64,000 nt of DNA from Bifidobacterium psychraerophilum (GCF_000741705.1 NZ_JGZI01000008.1:124001-188000); one strand, 5' to 3'; positions 26,870 to 35,149 are shown, counted from the stretch's first letter. Numbers and translations: made by a program. The notes: generated from the sequence alone by a model not told the origin.

Positions 26870-27433
26870 ATGACGCTGCTGCAGCATGAGCTGACAGATT
26901 TCACTGTGCAGTCATACCAGAACAACGAGTTTCATGAGGTGACCAAGGAGGATGTGCTCGGGCATTGGTCCGTGTTCTTCTTCTATCCTGCGGACTTCAC
27001 CTTCGTCTGCCCAACCGAGCTGGAGGATCTCGCCGAGAAGTATGCGGACTTCCAAAAGGCAGGGTGCGAGGTCTACTCCGTTTCATGTGACACGCATTTT
27101 GTGCATAAGGCATGGCACGATGCCAACGAGAAGATCGCGAAGATCACCTACCCGATGCTGGCCGACCCGACCGCAACGCTGGCCAAGGATCTCGACACCT
27201 ACAACGAGGCCGATGGCACCGCGGAGCGTGGCGACTTCATCATCAGCCCCGAGGGCAAGGTCGTGGCATACGAGGTCATCTCCTCGAACGTGGGCCGTAA
27301 CGCCGAAGAGATCCTGCGCAGGGTTCAGGCCTCTCAGTTCGTGTATGCGCACGGCGATCAGGTCTGCCCCGCGAAGTGGGAGCCCGGGGACGAGACCATC
27401 GCCCCGAGCCTTGATCTGGTCGGACAGCTCTGA
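26870..27433 (+). CDS. ahpC: Alkyl hydroperoxide reductase AhpC (2-Cys peroxiredoxin)
   Basis: 187 residues. The peroxidatic cysteine is in DFTFVCPTELEDL and the resolving cysteine in DQVCPAKWEPG, the typical 2-Cys AhpC pattern. The start at 26870 has AAAGGGG upstream; a longer in-frame reading from 26429 is noncoding and opposes the carbonic anhydrase gene. It reduces hydrogen peroxide and organic peroxides. The next gene encodes the reductase-like partner, so the pair forms a complete peroxide-reduction system. Confidence 0.95.
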   Translation: MTLLQHELTDFTVQSYQNNEFHEVTKEDVLGHWSVFFFYPADFTFVCPTELEDLAEKYADFQKAGCEVYSVSCDTHFVHKAWHDANEKIAKITYPMLADPTATLAKDLDTYNEADGTAERGDFIISPEGKVVAYEVISSNVGRNAEEILRRVQASQFVYAHGDQVCPAKWEPGDETIAPSLDLVGQL

Positions 27434-27492
27434 TCAGACGGGATGTCGTCGACCCTGAGGGGGAGGGCGAGTCCGTACCTGTAATTGCTTCT

Positions 27493-27530
27493 TTGGCCGC
27501 GAGATCCTCCATATGGTTTCCCGCGGCCAA
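27493..27530 (+). other. Hairpin in the ahpC-reductase gap
   Basis: TTGGCCGCG and CGCGGCCAA form a 9-bp stem with a 20-base loop, about 60 bases after the ahpC stop and 92 before the next start. No T run follows. It could attenuate transcription so that the peroxiredoxin exceeds its reductase; this role is inferred. Confidence 0.45.
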
Positions 27531-27622
27531 TGCATATGCAAGGCGCAGGTCGGTCCCGCCTCGGCTCGGACGAGAGTTCCAGGGTCGTCGCAAGATGATT
27601 TCGAAGCGTTGAAGGAGCGTTG

Positions 27623-29419
27623 ATGACACAAGGAAGTGCTGCGACTACAGCGGCGAAGACAACAGATCCTGATCTCTACGATGTGGTGGTGATCGGTGGA
27701 GGGCCCGCAGGTTTGACGGCTGGGCTGTACCTTGCACGTGCGCGATACCGCACCCTGATTCTGGAAAAAGAGGATTTCGGCGGGCAGATCACCATCACCG
27801 CCGAAGTGGTGAATTATCCCGGTATCGCCAAAACGACAGGTAAGGCGCTTACCGATACGATGCACGCCCAGGCGAAGGATTTCGGCGCCGAGTTCAAGAG
27901 TGCGGAAGCCACCGGCATCGACGCCGAGGGCGACATCAAGGTCGTGCACACCAATCGTGGGGATATACGGACCTTCGGTGTGCTGATCGCCAGCGGGGCC
28001 AGCCCGCGCAAGCTTGGCTTCCAGGGGGAGAACGAGTACGCGGGCCGGGGTGTGGCCTATTGCGCGACCTGCGACGGTGAGTTCTTCACAGGCAAAGAGG
28101 TCCTCGTTGTGGGTGGCGGTTTCGCCGCGGCCGAGGAATCGGTGTTCCTGACCAAATACGCCAGCAAGGTGACGCTGCTCGTGCGTGAGGAGGACTTCAC
28201 CTGTGATGCCGGTGTGGCTCAGGAGGCGAAGGACGATCCCAATATCGAAATCCACTACCACACGGAGCTCGATGAGGTTTCGGCCGGTCAGGGCGGGTTG
28301 AGCGAGGCGACGATCCACGATGTGCATACCGGCGAATCCAAGCTCTGGAAGCCCACCACCAGCGACACATTCGGTGTGTTCGTCTTCGCGGGCTATGTGC
28401 CCCAGACCGCTGTGGTCAAAGGGCTCGTCGATCTTGATGATTACGGCTACGTGATCACGGACTCTCACCTGCAAACCTCCGTCGAAGGCATTTACGCGGC
28501 GGGTGACCTATGCCAGAAGCATCTGCGTCAGGTGGTCACGGCCACGGCTGACGGTGCATCCGCCGCAGTGGAGTTGGAACGCTACGCTTCGCAGCTTTCG
28601 GATAAGACCGGCCTGCTGCCGGTGAGACCAACAGGCTCCACCAGCAACAAGGAGACCACCACCACACCCGCGGGCACTTCGCCCGCCCCGGCGCCAACAC
28701 CGCAATCCGCCGACTCCGCGAAGGCTTCGCAGAGCGCGTCGGCCCTGTTCTCGGCCGATGTGAAGGCCCAGTTGAGCATGGTGTTCTCACGCTTGGTTAA
28801 ACCCGCCGTTTTGCGGCTTGAACTCGATGGCACGCCATTGTCCAAGGAGCTGCGTGGCTTCGTCGGCGAGGTTGTGGCCTTGAGTGGAGGCAAGCTCAGC
28901 AGTGTGGTCAGTGACGATACCGCCGAAGTCGATGACGAAGGCAAGGCACGCTTTGATCCCGCCGGGGTATTGCCTGTCGCCCGTCCTTGTGTGCGCATCT
29001 GCACGGCGAATGAACAAGGTGATTTGGTCCCGACCGGTCTGGCCTTCCACGGTGTCCCGAGCGGGCACGAGTTCAATTCCTTCGTGCTCGGCATCTACAA
29101 CGCCGCAGGCCCGGGTCAGGCGCTTGAGGACGACGTCAAGGAACGGATCGACGGGCTGTCGAAGCCGGTCGATGTGATGCTGCTGGTGTCGCTGACCTGC
29201 ACGATGTGCCCGGAGACGGTGCTTTCGTCGCAACGCATCGCCGCCGCCAATCCGAAGGTCCGCGCGGAAGCCTACGATGTCTCGCACTTCCCCGAACTCA
29301 AGGAGCAGTACGGTGTGATGAGCGTCCCCTGCATCGTCATCAATCACGACGATGGACAGCAGACCGTGGAGTTCGGTAAGAAGAGCGTTCCCCAGATGCT
29401 CGACCTGATCGGAGCCTAG
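27623..29419 (+). CDS. Thioredoxin reductase fused to a C-terminal glutaredoxin-like domain (AhpF-like, reversed order)
   Basis: 598 residues. The first part (about 15-335) is a complete TrxB-like flavoprotein: FAD motif VVIGGGPAGLTAGLYLARAR, redox pair in YCATCDGEF, NAD(P)H motif VVGGGFAAAEES, and ATGD-type YAAGDLCQ. A Thr/Pro/Ala-rich linker (about 340-375) leads to a tandem thioredoxin/glutaredoxin-like domain with the CxxC in LTCTMCPETVL. In classical AhpF the glutaredoxin-like part comes first; here the order is reversed. The position after ahpC says it reduces that peroxiredoxin using NAD(P)H. ATG 27623 follows GAAGGAG. Confidence 0.9.
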   Translation: MTQGSAATTAAKTTDPDLYDVVVIGGGPAGLTAGLYLARARYRTLILEKEDFGGQITITAEVVNYPGIAKTTGKALTDTMHAQAKDFGAEFKSAEATGIDAEGDIKVVHTNRGDIRTFGVLIASGASPRKLGFQGENEYAGRGVAYCATCDGEFFTGKEVLVVGGGFAAAEESVFLTKYASKVTLLVREEDFTCDAGVAQEAKDDPNIEIHYHTELDEVSAGQGGLSEATIHDVHTGESKLWKPTTSDTFGVFVFAGYVPQTAVVKGLVDLDDYGYVITDSHLQTSVEGIYAAGDLCQKHLRQVVTATADGASAAVELERYASQLSDKTGLLPVRPTGSTSNKETTTTPAGTSPAPAPTPQSADSAKASQSASALFSADVKAQLSMVFSRLVKPAVLRLELDGTPLSKELRGFVGEVVALSGGKLSSVVSDDTAEVDDEGKARFDPAGVLPVARPCVRICTANEQGDLVPTGLAFHGVPSGHEFNSFVLGIYNAAGPGQALEDDVKERIDGLSKPVDVMLLVSLTCTMCPETVLSSQRIAAANPKVRAEAYDVSHFPELKEQYGVMSVPCIVINHDDGQQTVEFGKKSVPQMLDLIGA

Positions 29420-29475
29420 CCCCGGGCGGCATTGGCTGAGTCCAGAAGCGGCGAAGCTCGCATCTGCTTCCGCAA

Positions 29476-29522
29476 GTGCCCCGTGGCCCCCTGTTGAACT
29501 GTTGCAGGGGGTCACGGGGCAC
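29476..29522. terminator. Bidirectional terminator after the AhpF-like gene
   Basis: GTGCCCCGTGGCCCCCTG at 29476-29493 pairs with CAGGGGGTCACGGGGCAC at 29505-29522 (one mismatch), with an 11-base loop. It lies between two convergent genes, 57 bases after each stop. Confidence 0.85.
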
Positions 29523-29578
29523 TGTTGCATTACTCGTTGCTTTACATGCGGCTTGCGGCTCGTCGCTCCGGGCGCACG

Positions 29579-30856
29579 CTACTGTTTCGCGACCGCCGTC
29601 TGGGGGAGTTTGACCCGGGAAACCAGCCATATGGAGAGCAGCGCAATCGCATACAGCACGGTGATCACCGGAATCACCGCCGCGTACCTATGCGCCTGGT
29701 CTGAGGCGTGCGACACCACGAAGGAGGCGAGCTGATTGCCGGAAAGCCCGGCGATGGCCCAGGCGCTCAGCGTCAGCCCGTGGGTTGTCGAAACCGCTTT
29801 GATGCCAAAATGCTGATCCAGCAGCACGGGCAGTGTGGAGAATCCGCCGCCATACCCCGCATTGATGAGGAAAAGCATGGCGAGCACGGCCCAGAGCAGC
29901 GCATTGCCGATGCTGTTGGTCAGGAGCTGCAACACACACACCGCGATGGACATGACGAAGATGATCTTGTAGCTGCTTTCGCGTCGTTTCAAATGATCGG
30001 AGAGCGTGGCGAAACCAACGCGCCCGAGGGCGTTGAAGAGGGCGTCCACGGCGAGAATCGTGCCGATGATGCCCGCGATGGCAATCGAGAACTCCGAGGA
30101 GGACATGCTGGCATACCGTGGAATCTGATGCAGCAGATCCTTGAGGATGTCTTTCTCCTGGGAGATCAGTGCCAGACCGCAGGTGATATTGAGGTAGAAG
30201 GCGATCCAGATTCCCCAGAAAAGGGGCTTCTTGAGCAGCGCGCCGCGTCGGTATTCGGCTGAGGGCTTCTCGTACACATACCCCGAAGGCCTTTTGATGA
30301 GCAGGAACCCACCCAGCATCATCACGGTGTAGACGGCGGCCAGCACGTAGAACATATTGACCAGTCCGACGCCTTCGATGAGGAATTCCATCACGGGACT
30401 CGCGATCGCCTTGGCCAGTCCGAAGCCCGCGACGGCGATCCCGGTTGCCATGCCCTTGTTATCCGAGAACCAGAGCATCAGATTCTTCACAGGGGTGAGA
30501 TATCCGATACCGAGGCCTATCCCCATGATGACGCCGTAGAAGATGAATACGCCCGGTGTGAAGTGCAATGCGATGCTCGCTCCGGTTCCGGCGAACCCCA
30601 CCACGAAGCAGACCGTGGCGATAAGCGCGGATTTCTTGATGTCCTTCTCGACCATCGGCCCAAGGAATGCCGCAGACATGCCGAGGAAGAAGATGGCGAG
30701 CGAAAATCCCCACTCGATGGTTCCCGATGAAACGTGCAGCTCATCTGCGATGAGCTGCTTGAACACGCTCCAGCAGTACACGGTTCCTATGGAAATATGA
30801 AGTAACAAAGCGGGTGCAACAGCACGTGTCCAGCGGTTGTCTGGCAACAATGTCAT
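29579..30856 (-). CDS. MFS transporter, oxalate/formate antiporter (OFA)-like
   Basis: 425 residues with twelve predicted membrane segments. LLHISIGTVYCWSVFKQLI at the N-terminus and GIGYLTPVKNLMLWFSDNKG are hallmarks of the OFA subgroup of MFS carriers. The start MTLLPDNRW is preferred; an in-frame ATG lies 11 codons upstream. OFA proteins exchange oxalate and formate, or carry other small carboxylates. No oxalate-decarboxylation genes are nearby, so the substrate is open. It stands alone. Its upstream gap (30857-31051) holds no gene; an A/T-rich tract lies near 30930-30950. Confidence 0.85.
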   Translation of the reverse strand: MTLLPDNRWTRAVAPALLLHISIGTVYCWSVFKQLIADELHVSSGTIEWGFSLAIFFLGMSAAFLGPMVEKDIKKSALIATVCFVVGFAGTGASIALHFTPGVFIFYGVIMGIGLGIGYLTPVKNLMLWFSDNKGMATGIAVAGFGLAKAIASPVMEFLIEGVGLVNMFYVLAAVYTVMMLGGFLLIKRPSGYVYEKPSAEYRRGALLKKPLFWGIWIAFYLNITCGLALISQEKDILKDLLHQIPRYASMSSSEFSIAIAGIIGTILAVDALFNALGRVGFATLSDHLKRRESSYKIIFVMSIAVCVLQLLTNSIGNALLWAVLAMLFLINAGYGGGFSTLPVLLDQHFGIKAVSTTHGLTLSAWAIAGLSGNQLASFVVSHASDQAHRYAAVIPVITVLYAIALLSIWLVSRVKLPQTAVAKQ

Positions 30857-31051
30857 TCTGGTTTTCCCTCTCCGCAGAGGGGCGTGCACATGGGAATCAC
30901 GGCGACTGTGGTCCTCTGCTTGTTCAAACTAACATCTTTTTTTACTGGCGTCCCTTGCGAATCCAAGGATGATTATGAGATAGATAACATTATTGATGTG
31001 TGCTTGGGCGTGTTCATGCAGGTGGATCCTCACGTGTGCTGGTCGAATCGT

Positions 31052-31086
31052 CGGAGCCTGCCACATCGCAGGCGTGGGAGGCTCCG
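31052..31086 (-). terminator. Terminator-like hairpin after the YczE-like gene
   Basis: CGGAGCCT and AGGCTCCG form the outer stem, with further internal pairing (GCC/GGC). It begins 48 bases after the stop of the minus-strand membrane-protein gene and is the best terminator in this gap. Confidence 0.5.
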
Positions 31087-31133
31087 CCTCCTGAATATTT
31101 ATACACCATGCCTAATATATTCCGCCAGTTCGG

Positions 31134-31619
31134 TTAGGACGCTTCCGAAGCCGGGCGGCGTGGCCCGAACAGCTTCTCCCATACGCTAATAAGCTCCCCC
31201 ACCAGCAGTACCGCCAGGGCGGTTCCCAAACCGATGGTCAGGCCATAGAAATCGACAATCCAACCGAATACCAGGGCCACTCCCATCTGGGCGATCACAC
31301 GCCAGCGAAAAGAGCGCAGCAGGCACAGTTCGATGATGACCAGAATGATGAAGAAGACCGTAGTCATCTGCCCCAAGGTGACGGGTAGTAATAGCGAGAG
31401 CACTTCAGGTACGGCCACGAGTGCGCTGACGCCCAGACCGCAACAGGCGAACAGCGCCGTCCCTATGGCCAGCACATTGATACCGGCGGCGAACAACACC
31501 GAACGACGGCCCCAGTGCGATGCATGTCCTGTGTTCAACTGCTGTGATCCTTCGTGTGTCGTTGGCGTGGTAGGGAAGGGGGGGAGCGACTGATGCGGAC
31601 CAGGGCGATGACTAGGCAT
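31134..31619 (-). CDS. YczE/YitT-like integral membrane protein (probable)
   Basis: 161 residues. The ATG at 31619 overlaps the end of the MerR gene (ATGCCTAG), so translation is coupled. After a hydrophilic, proline-rich N-terminus of about 40 residues come four or five hydrophobic segments. AIGTALFACCGLGVSALVAV and MGVALVFGWIVDFYGL resemble the YczE/DUF6198 group of unknown function. The pairing with MerR suggests that the regulator controls it. The family call is tentative. Confidence 0.6.
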   Translation of the reverse strand: MPSHRPGPHQSLPPFPTTPTTHEGSQQLNTGHASHWGRRSVLFAAGINVLAIGTALFACCGLGVSALVAVPEVLSLLLPVTLGQMTTVFFIILVIIELCLLRSFRWRVIAQMGVALVFGWIVDFYGLTIGLGTALAVLLVGELISVWEKLFGPRRPASEAS

Positions 31620-32130
31620 GCCGTTCTTCGCGAGGCCCGGCGGTCGTTGGGTGCGCTGCGGGATCGTTCGCTTGTTTCGACTCGGTGATCCCTTGGTAGT
31701 ATGCGATTTTGCTGTCCAGCAATGCGAGGCTGTCGGCAAGCTCCTGCTGTTGGCGCAGTAATTCCCTGCGGTGTGTCAGCAGCAATTCAAGCCTTCTGCC
31801 GGCGGTCTCCAGCCCTTCGGAACGTAGATGCACATAATGGGCGATGGTCTCCACCGGCATTCCCGTTGCCCGGAGGCGACGGACGAATCTGATTCGCTCT
31901 ATGTCCAGATCGCTATATATGCGGCGGCCGCTCATGTCACGGGCGATCTGGTCGATCAGACCCAGCTTTTCGTAATACCGGAGCGTATCGATGCTCAGAC
32001 CGGTACGCATGGATACCTCGCCGACGGAATACTCCGGAATGACCTGAGAGGCGGGCACATTCAGCAGCTCCGCCATCGCCGCCAGTTCGGCTCTGCTCGG
32101 AATGCCCTTGTCTGTTGCCAAATGTTGCAT
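31612..32130 (-). CDS. MerR-family transcriptional regulator
   Basis: 172 residues. After about 33 extra N-terminal residues comes the winged helix YSVGEVSMRTGLSIDTLRYY, then KLGLIDQIARDMSGRRIY and a coiled dimerisation helix. No cysteine cluster like those of metal sensors is visible, so the effector is unknown. A promoter with 19-base spacing lies directly upstream and places transcription start at or next to the ATG. It is co-encoded with the membrane protein that overlaps its 3' end. Confidence 0.88.
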   Translation of the reverse strand: MQHLATDKGIPSRAELAAMAELLNVPASQVIPEYSVGEVSMRTGLSIDTLRYYEKLGLIDQIARDMSGRRIYSDLDIERIRFVRRLRATGMPVETIAHYVHLRSEGLETAGRRLELLLTHRRELLRQQQELADSLALLDSKIAYYQGITESKQANDPAAHPTTAGPREERHA

Positions 32131-32136
32131 ATGAAG

Positions 32137-32167
32137 AAGGTACGACCTGGAGTGAGCTCTAGGTCAA
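32137..32167 (-). promoter_or_regulatory. MerR-type promoter with 19-base spacer, leaderless start
   Basis: Read on minus: -35 TTGACC (32167-32162), 19-base spacer, -10 TACCTT (32142-32137). The spacer is covered by the dyad GACCTGGAG-TGAG-CTCTAGGTC (32144-32165 on plus, one mismatch). Over-long spacers with a central dyad are the mark of MerR-activated promoters. Transcription would begin about 7 bases past the -10, at about 32130, the A of the MerR ATG. Confidence 0.7.
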
Positions 32168-32245
32168 ACGGTCAGCGTGTCTATTCGATACTGCACCCAG
32201 AAGCCACGTGGGCGTGGGCGCACGACATGATGCCGGATCGCTCGG

Positions 32246-33295
32246 CTACCCCGCGTAGTCGGCGATGACGGTCCGGCTTGTGCCGTCGAGTGTGATGCTT
32301 CCGCCATGCGGGATGATCCACTGCGGTCGGGTGTGCCCGAATGGCACGCCGACGCACACCACGGCCTGAGGATTGTATAAGGCCATTTGCCCGAGAATCG
32401 CATCGCGTTGCTCATGACGCAGGGCCGCGCGTTCCCCGGCCGAGGGTACGGGCGCGGATAGCTCGCTGACTGGCGGCCGGGCGACAAGCACACCGGCGGC
32501 GGCTTGCAGCAGGCCGCGTTCCCCCAGGGAACGAAGCCAGCGCTTCACCGCAAGGGCGGAGGGGAGTTCCTCGCTGCTCTCCAGCAGGAGGATCACCCCC
32601 TCAAGGTCGGCGAGCGGAGGCATCCGTCCGGCCATCGCTATCTCGTCTATCACTTCGATGCAGCCGCCCCACGTACGAGCTGTGACGGCCTTCCGCGGGC
32701 CGGCCCACTCCCACGCTTCGGTGGCCTCACGGTTGCCGAATGAGGTCAGTGCCCGGGGATCCTCCCATGGGATCCCGAAATCCTCGGATTCACTCGTTTG
32801 GGTGAGTTCGATGCTGCCGCCCTCAAGGAGCGCGGCCCGCAGGGAACGCAGATGGATGTCGTCCACTCCCGGTCCCGCGCCAAGATGGATCTGCGTTGAA
32901 CCGCCATAGAAACTCGGGACCCCTAAATTCCACAGCAGATTATGGAGATTGGTGTTGTCGCTGTAGCCGAGGAAGGGCTTTGGATTGGCGGCGATGATGG
33001 AGGGGTCGATGTGCGGAATGACCGTGACCTGATCATCACCGCCGATTGTGGCCATCACCGCACGAATACCGGGATCCGCGAATGCCGCCTCGATATCGGC
33101 GGCGCGTGCTTCGGCACTGGCACCAAGTTGTCGCGTGGTGGGGTATTCCACCGGGATGAGACCGGTCGACTCGGATAGTCTGCGCAGGGCCTGTTCGTGT
33201 ATGGCGGGTGAAATGGCCGGAGCCGCGAAAGCCGGCGATATCACCGCAACGCGATCTCCCCGTCTGGCTTTGGGTACGGATTTGAATGGGCGCAC
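32246..33295 (-). CDS. Peptidase family S66 (LD-carboxypeptidase / MccF-like)
   Basis: 349 residues. The GTG at 33295 is chosen because GAGGAGG lies 6 bases before it; an in-frame ATG 21 codons upstream lacks this. ARRGDRVAVISPAF, IGGDDQVTVIPHID, FLGYSDNTNLHNLLWNLG (the serine in GYSDNT) and EVIDEIAM are S66 signatures. Members trim LD-linked murein tetrapeptides or, as MccF, destroy microcin C-type toxins. Its lone position and the YSDNTNL nucleophile region fit the MccF branch, but both roles remain possible. Confidence 0.82.
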   Translation of the reverse strand: MRPFKSVPKARRGDRVAVISPAFAAPAISPAIHEQALRRLSESTGLIPVEYPTTRQLGASAEARAADIEAAFADPGIRAVMATIGGDDQVTVIPHIDPSIIAANPKPFLGYSDNTNLHNLLWNLGVPSFYGGSTQIHLGAGPGVDDIHLRSLRAALLEGGSIELTQTSESEDFGIPWEDPRALTSFGNREATEAWEWAGPRKAVTARTWGGCIEVIDEIAMAGRMPPLADLEGVILLLESSEELPSALAVKRWLRSLGERGLLQAAAGVLVARPPVSELSAPVPSAGERAALRHEQRDAILGQMALYNPQAVVCVGVPFGHTRPQWIIPHGGSITLDGTSRTVIADYAG

Positions 33296-33383
33296 GACCG
33301 TCCTCCTCTGTTCGGATATCCCCCCAATCCTACGCAGCCTCAGGGCTGGGTGCGTCATACCCTCGGATGCCCTGTCGTGTTGT

Positions 33384-34142
33384 TCAGGTGAGATGGGTCC
33401 GGGTCCATAAGCTTATCGCGGTGCGTATGGTGTTCGCGTTCGCCTGACCGCCGTAGACGTCGGAGAATCGCGCATCCGCGACGTAGAGTTCCGCAAGGCC
33501 GCGATACTGATCGGATGTGGGCGCCCGACCTCCCCAATAAGCCTTCACCCAGAGGTAATGCTCCCCGATGAGTTCCTGGAACGCTGCTGCATCAGCCGGA
33601 ATCCCGGATTCGGCCGCATCGCGCAGCGCCTGGTTGATGCGTACGTCCCGTTGTCGCATGGCTGTTCTTTCGCTTTCGTTGAGGGCCGCGTCGTGTGCGA
33701 TGCTGCGCTCCCACGCCGCATCCCCCCAGCGCCGCCTGACTTCCTGCTCATGGCTGTCACGATCGAATCCTGCGAATAGTTCCTCCACGCTCATCGTCTC
33801 CCCTTCCCTGATTGCGGCCAGTGTGCGCTTCGCCGCGTCTATCCGTTGTGTGGTGAGCCGCCGATCCTCCTCAAGCTGTGCCACATGCGCCCGAATCGCA
33901 TCCTCAAGTGTCAGCCCGTCATCAAGGGTTGTTTTGATGGCGTTCAAGGACAGGCCGAGTTCACGGAGCGACAGGATTCTGTGCAGGCGGGCCAGTTCGG
34001 CCATGCCGTAGAAGCGGAGCCCATTCGCCCCGACACGACTGGGTTTCAGCAGAGCGATGCTTTCGTAGTAGCGCAGTGTTCTGCTCGTCACGCCCGCCGA
34101 TCTGGATACTTCGGCGATGGTCCACTGCCTTGTCTCCTCCAT
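33384..34142 (-). CDS. TipA-like MerR regulator
   Basis: 252 residues. N-terminal winged helix (WTIAEVSRSAGVTSRTLRYY, LLKPSRVGANGLRFYG), a dimerisation helix, and a C-terminal TipAS-like domain (about 115-250, with ELFAGFDRDSHEQEV and ELYVADARFSDVYGG). TipAS domains capture thiopeptide antibiotics and activate resistance genes. It starts 3 bases after the VOC gene, so the two form one transcript, and the promoter upstream of the VOC gene has MerR geometry. Confidence 0.85.
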   Translation of the reverse strand: MEETRQWTIAEVSRSAGVTSRTLRYYESIALLKPSRVGANGLRFYGMAELARLHRILSLRELGLSLNAIKTTLDDGLTLEDAIRAHVAQLEEDRRLTTQRIDAAKRTLAAIREGETMSVEELFAGFDRDSHEQEVRRRWGDAAWERSIAHDAALNESERTAMRQRDVRINQALRDAAESGIPADAAAFQELIGEHYLWVKAYWGGRAPTSDQYRGLAELYVADARFSDVYGGQANANTIRTAISLWTRTHLT

Positions 34143-34145
34143 GGC

Positions 34146-34658
34146 TCAGTGATCCTTTCCGTCCACAGCGCTTTTCGAAGCATTATCGAGACCTTCTGCT
34201 GTTTCGTAGTCCCCGGAGATGTGTTCGCTCGCCCAGGCCGCGGCCGTCTGGTATTCGGATGCGCGCGGTGCCGTCAACGTCACCGTATTGCCATCCGGAT
34301 CGGTGAAGGACAGATCGGTGGTGAACCACGGGGTATCTCTCGGGCCGGCGACCTCCACATCGAGATCCTCCATCGCGCTCGCAATGTCACTGAGATCGAT
34401 GCCATCCGCCGCAATCGAGACCTGATGCCGTGGCGCATCCCCTGCGCGTCCGGGGACCAACAGGATATCCTGATACCGTTCTCGGCGCAGATGAAGCAGT
34501 GACGGGGCGCCGCCCGGTCCTGGAATGGTGGCGAGCGTCACGAAACCCGCGGCACCGTAAATCTCCTGGGCCAGGGCGAAATCACTGGTCGGGAAGGTGA
34601 CGAACATCGGCATCGCATATATTGACCGGTCAATTTCCGGCTTCTTTGGTGCTTTCAT
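34146..34658 (-). CDS. VOC (glyoxalase/bleomycin resistance)-superfamily protein
   Basis: 170 residues. A single VOC fold is visible in AMPMFVTFPTSDFALAQEIYG, ILLVPGRAGDAP and the second half with WFTTDLSFTDPDGNTVTLTA. Members include glyoxalases, extradiol dioxygenases and antibiotic-binding resistance proteins. With the TipA-like regulator on the same transcript, an antibiotic- or electrophile-protection role is likely but not shown. The ATG at 34658 is at the predicted transcription start, so the mRNA is probably leaderless. Confidence 0.82.
   Translation of the reverse strand: MKAPKKPEIDRSIYAMPMFVTFPTSDFALAQEIYGAAGFVTLATIPGPGGAPSLLHLRRERYQDILLVPGRAGDAPRHQVSIAADGIDLSDIASAMEDLDVEVAGPRDTPWFTTDLSFTDPDGNTVTLTAPRASEYQTAAAWASEHISGDYETAEGLDNASKSAVDGKDH
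34621..34634. promoter_or_regulatory. Palindrome within the first codons of the VOC gene
   Basis: ATTGACCGGTCAAT is a perfect 14-bp palindrome, 24-37 bases inside the VOC coding region. Its TTGAC half-sites match those in the promoter spacer dyad. A second regulator site is possible; chance is also possible. Confidence 0.35.
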
Positions 34659-34664
34659 GCTTCC

Positions 34665-34695
34665 AAGCTACAAGTTGACGCAAGGTCAATGTCAA
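34665..34695 (-). promoter_or_regulatory. MerR-type promoter of the VOC/TipA-like operon
   Basis: Read on minus: -35 TTGACA (34695-34690), a 19-base spacer, -10 TAGCTT (34670-34665). The spacer holds TTGAC-CTTGC-GTCAA. The spacing and dyad are typical of MerR control, here by the TipA-like regulator. The start would fall at about 34658, the VOC ATG. Confidence 0.65.
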
Positions 34696-34780
34696 TATGG
34701 GAGCAAAGGGGTGTCGGTGTCATCGCCGGAGCATCCCGTACCCGCCGCTGGAATCGGGCCCTGGGAAGACGGAAGAGGCT

Positions 34781-34921
34781 TCACTTCCTGAAGGGTGTAT
34801 CGGCCGCCTCTTCCCGCCCTTTGCGGTGCTTGAGGTATCTGACGAGAAAGTAGACACCGGTTCCGATTGCTGCGGCGACGATGAGGAGGAATACGACTCC
34901 TATAATTGCTGATGCTATCAT
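34781..34921 (-). CDS. Small single-pass membrane protein
   Basis: 46 residues: MIASAIIGVVFLLIVAAA followed by a hydrophobic continuation (one membrane segment about 4-27), then a basic tail RYLKHRKGREE. An AAGGAT ribosome binding site precedes the ATG at 34921. I do not recognise it. It could be an accessory or stress-related small protein. Upstream, 34922-35149, I see no gene. Confidence 0.5.
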   Translation of the reverse strand: MIASAIIGVVFLLIVAAAIGTGVYFLVRYLKHRKGREEAADTPFRK

Positions 34922-35149
34922 CCGTATCCTTCGTTGAAGATCTCCGTTACGGCCTGCCTGGTCACGAGAATAATCGGGCGGCAGGGCGAAAACGCGCAAG
35001 AGGATGGATCTCAGCCGAAGAGGGTACACAACGATGTCCGATATGGCCGAAACCTTGTTTTCTGGGACAAGGGTTGCCTGCCGGGTGAATCGCCGCAACG
35101 AGGATATGGGGAATTGCCCGGGGATGTTGGCTGGAACGTTGGATGCGGT

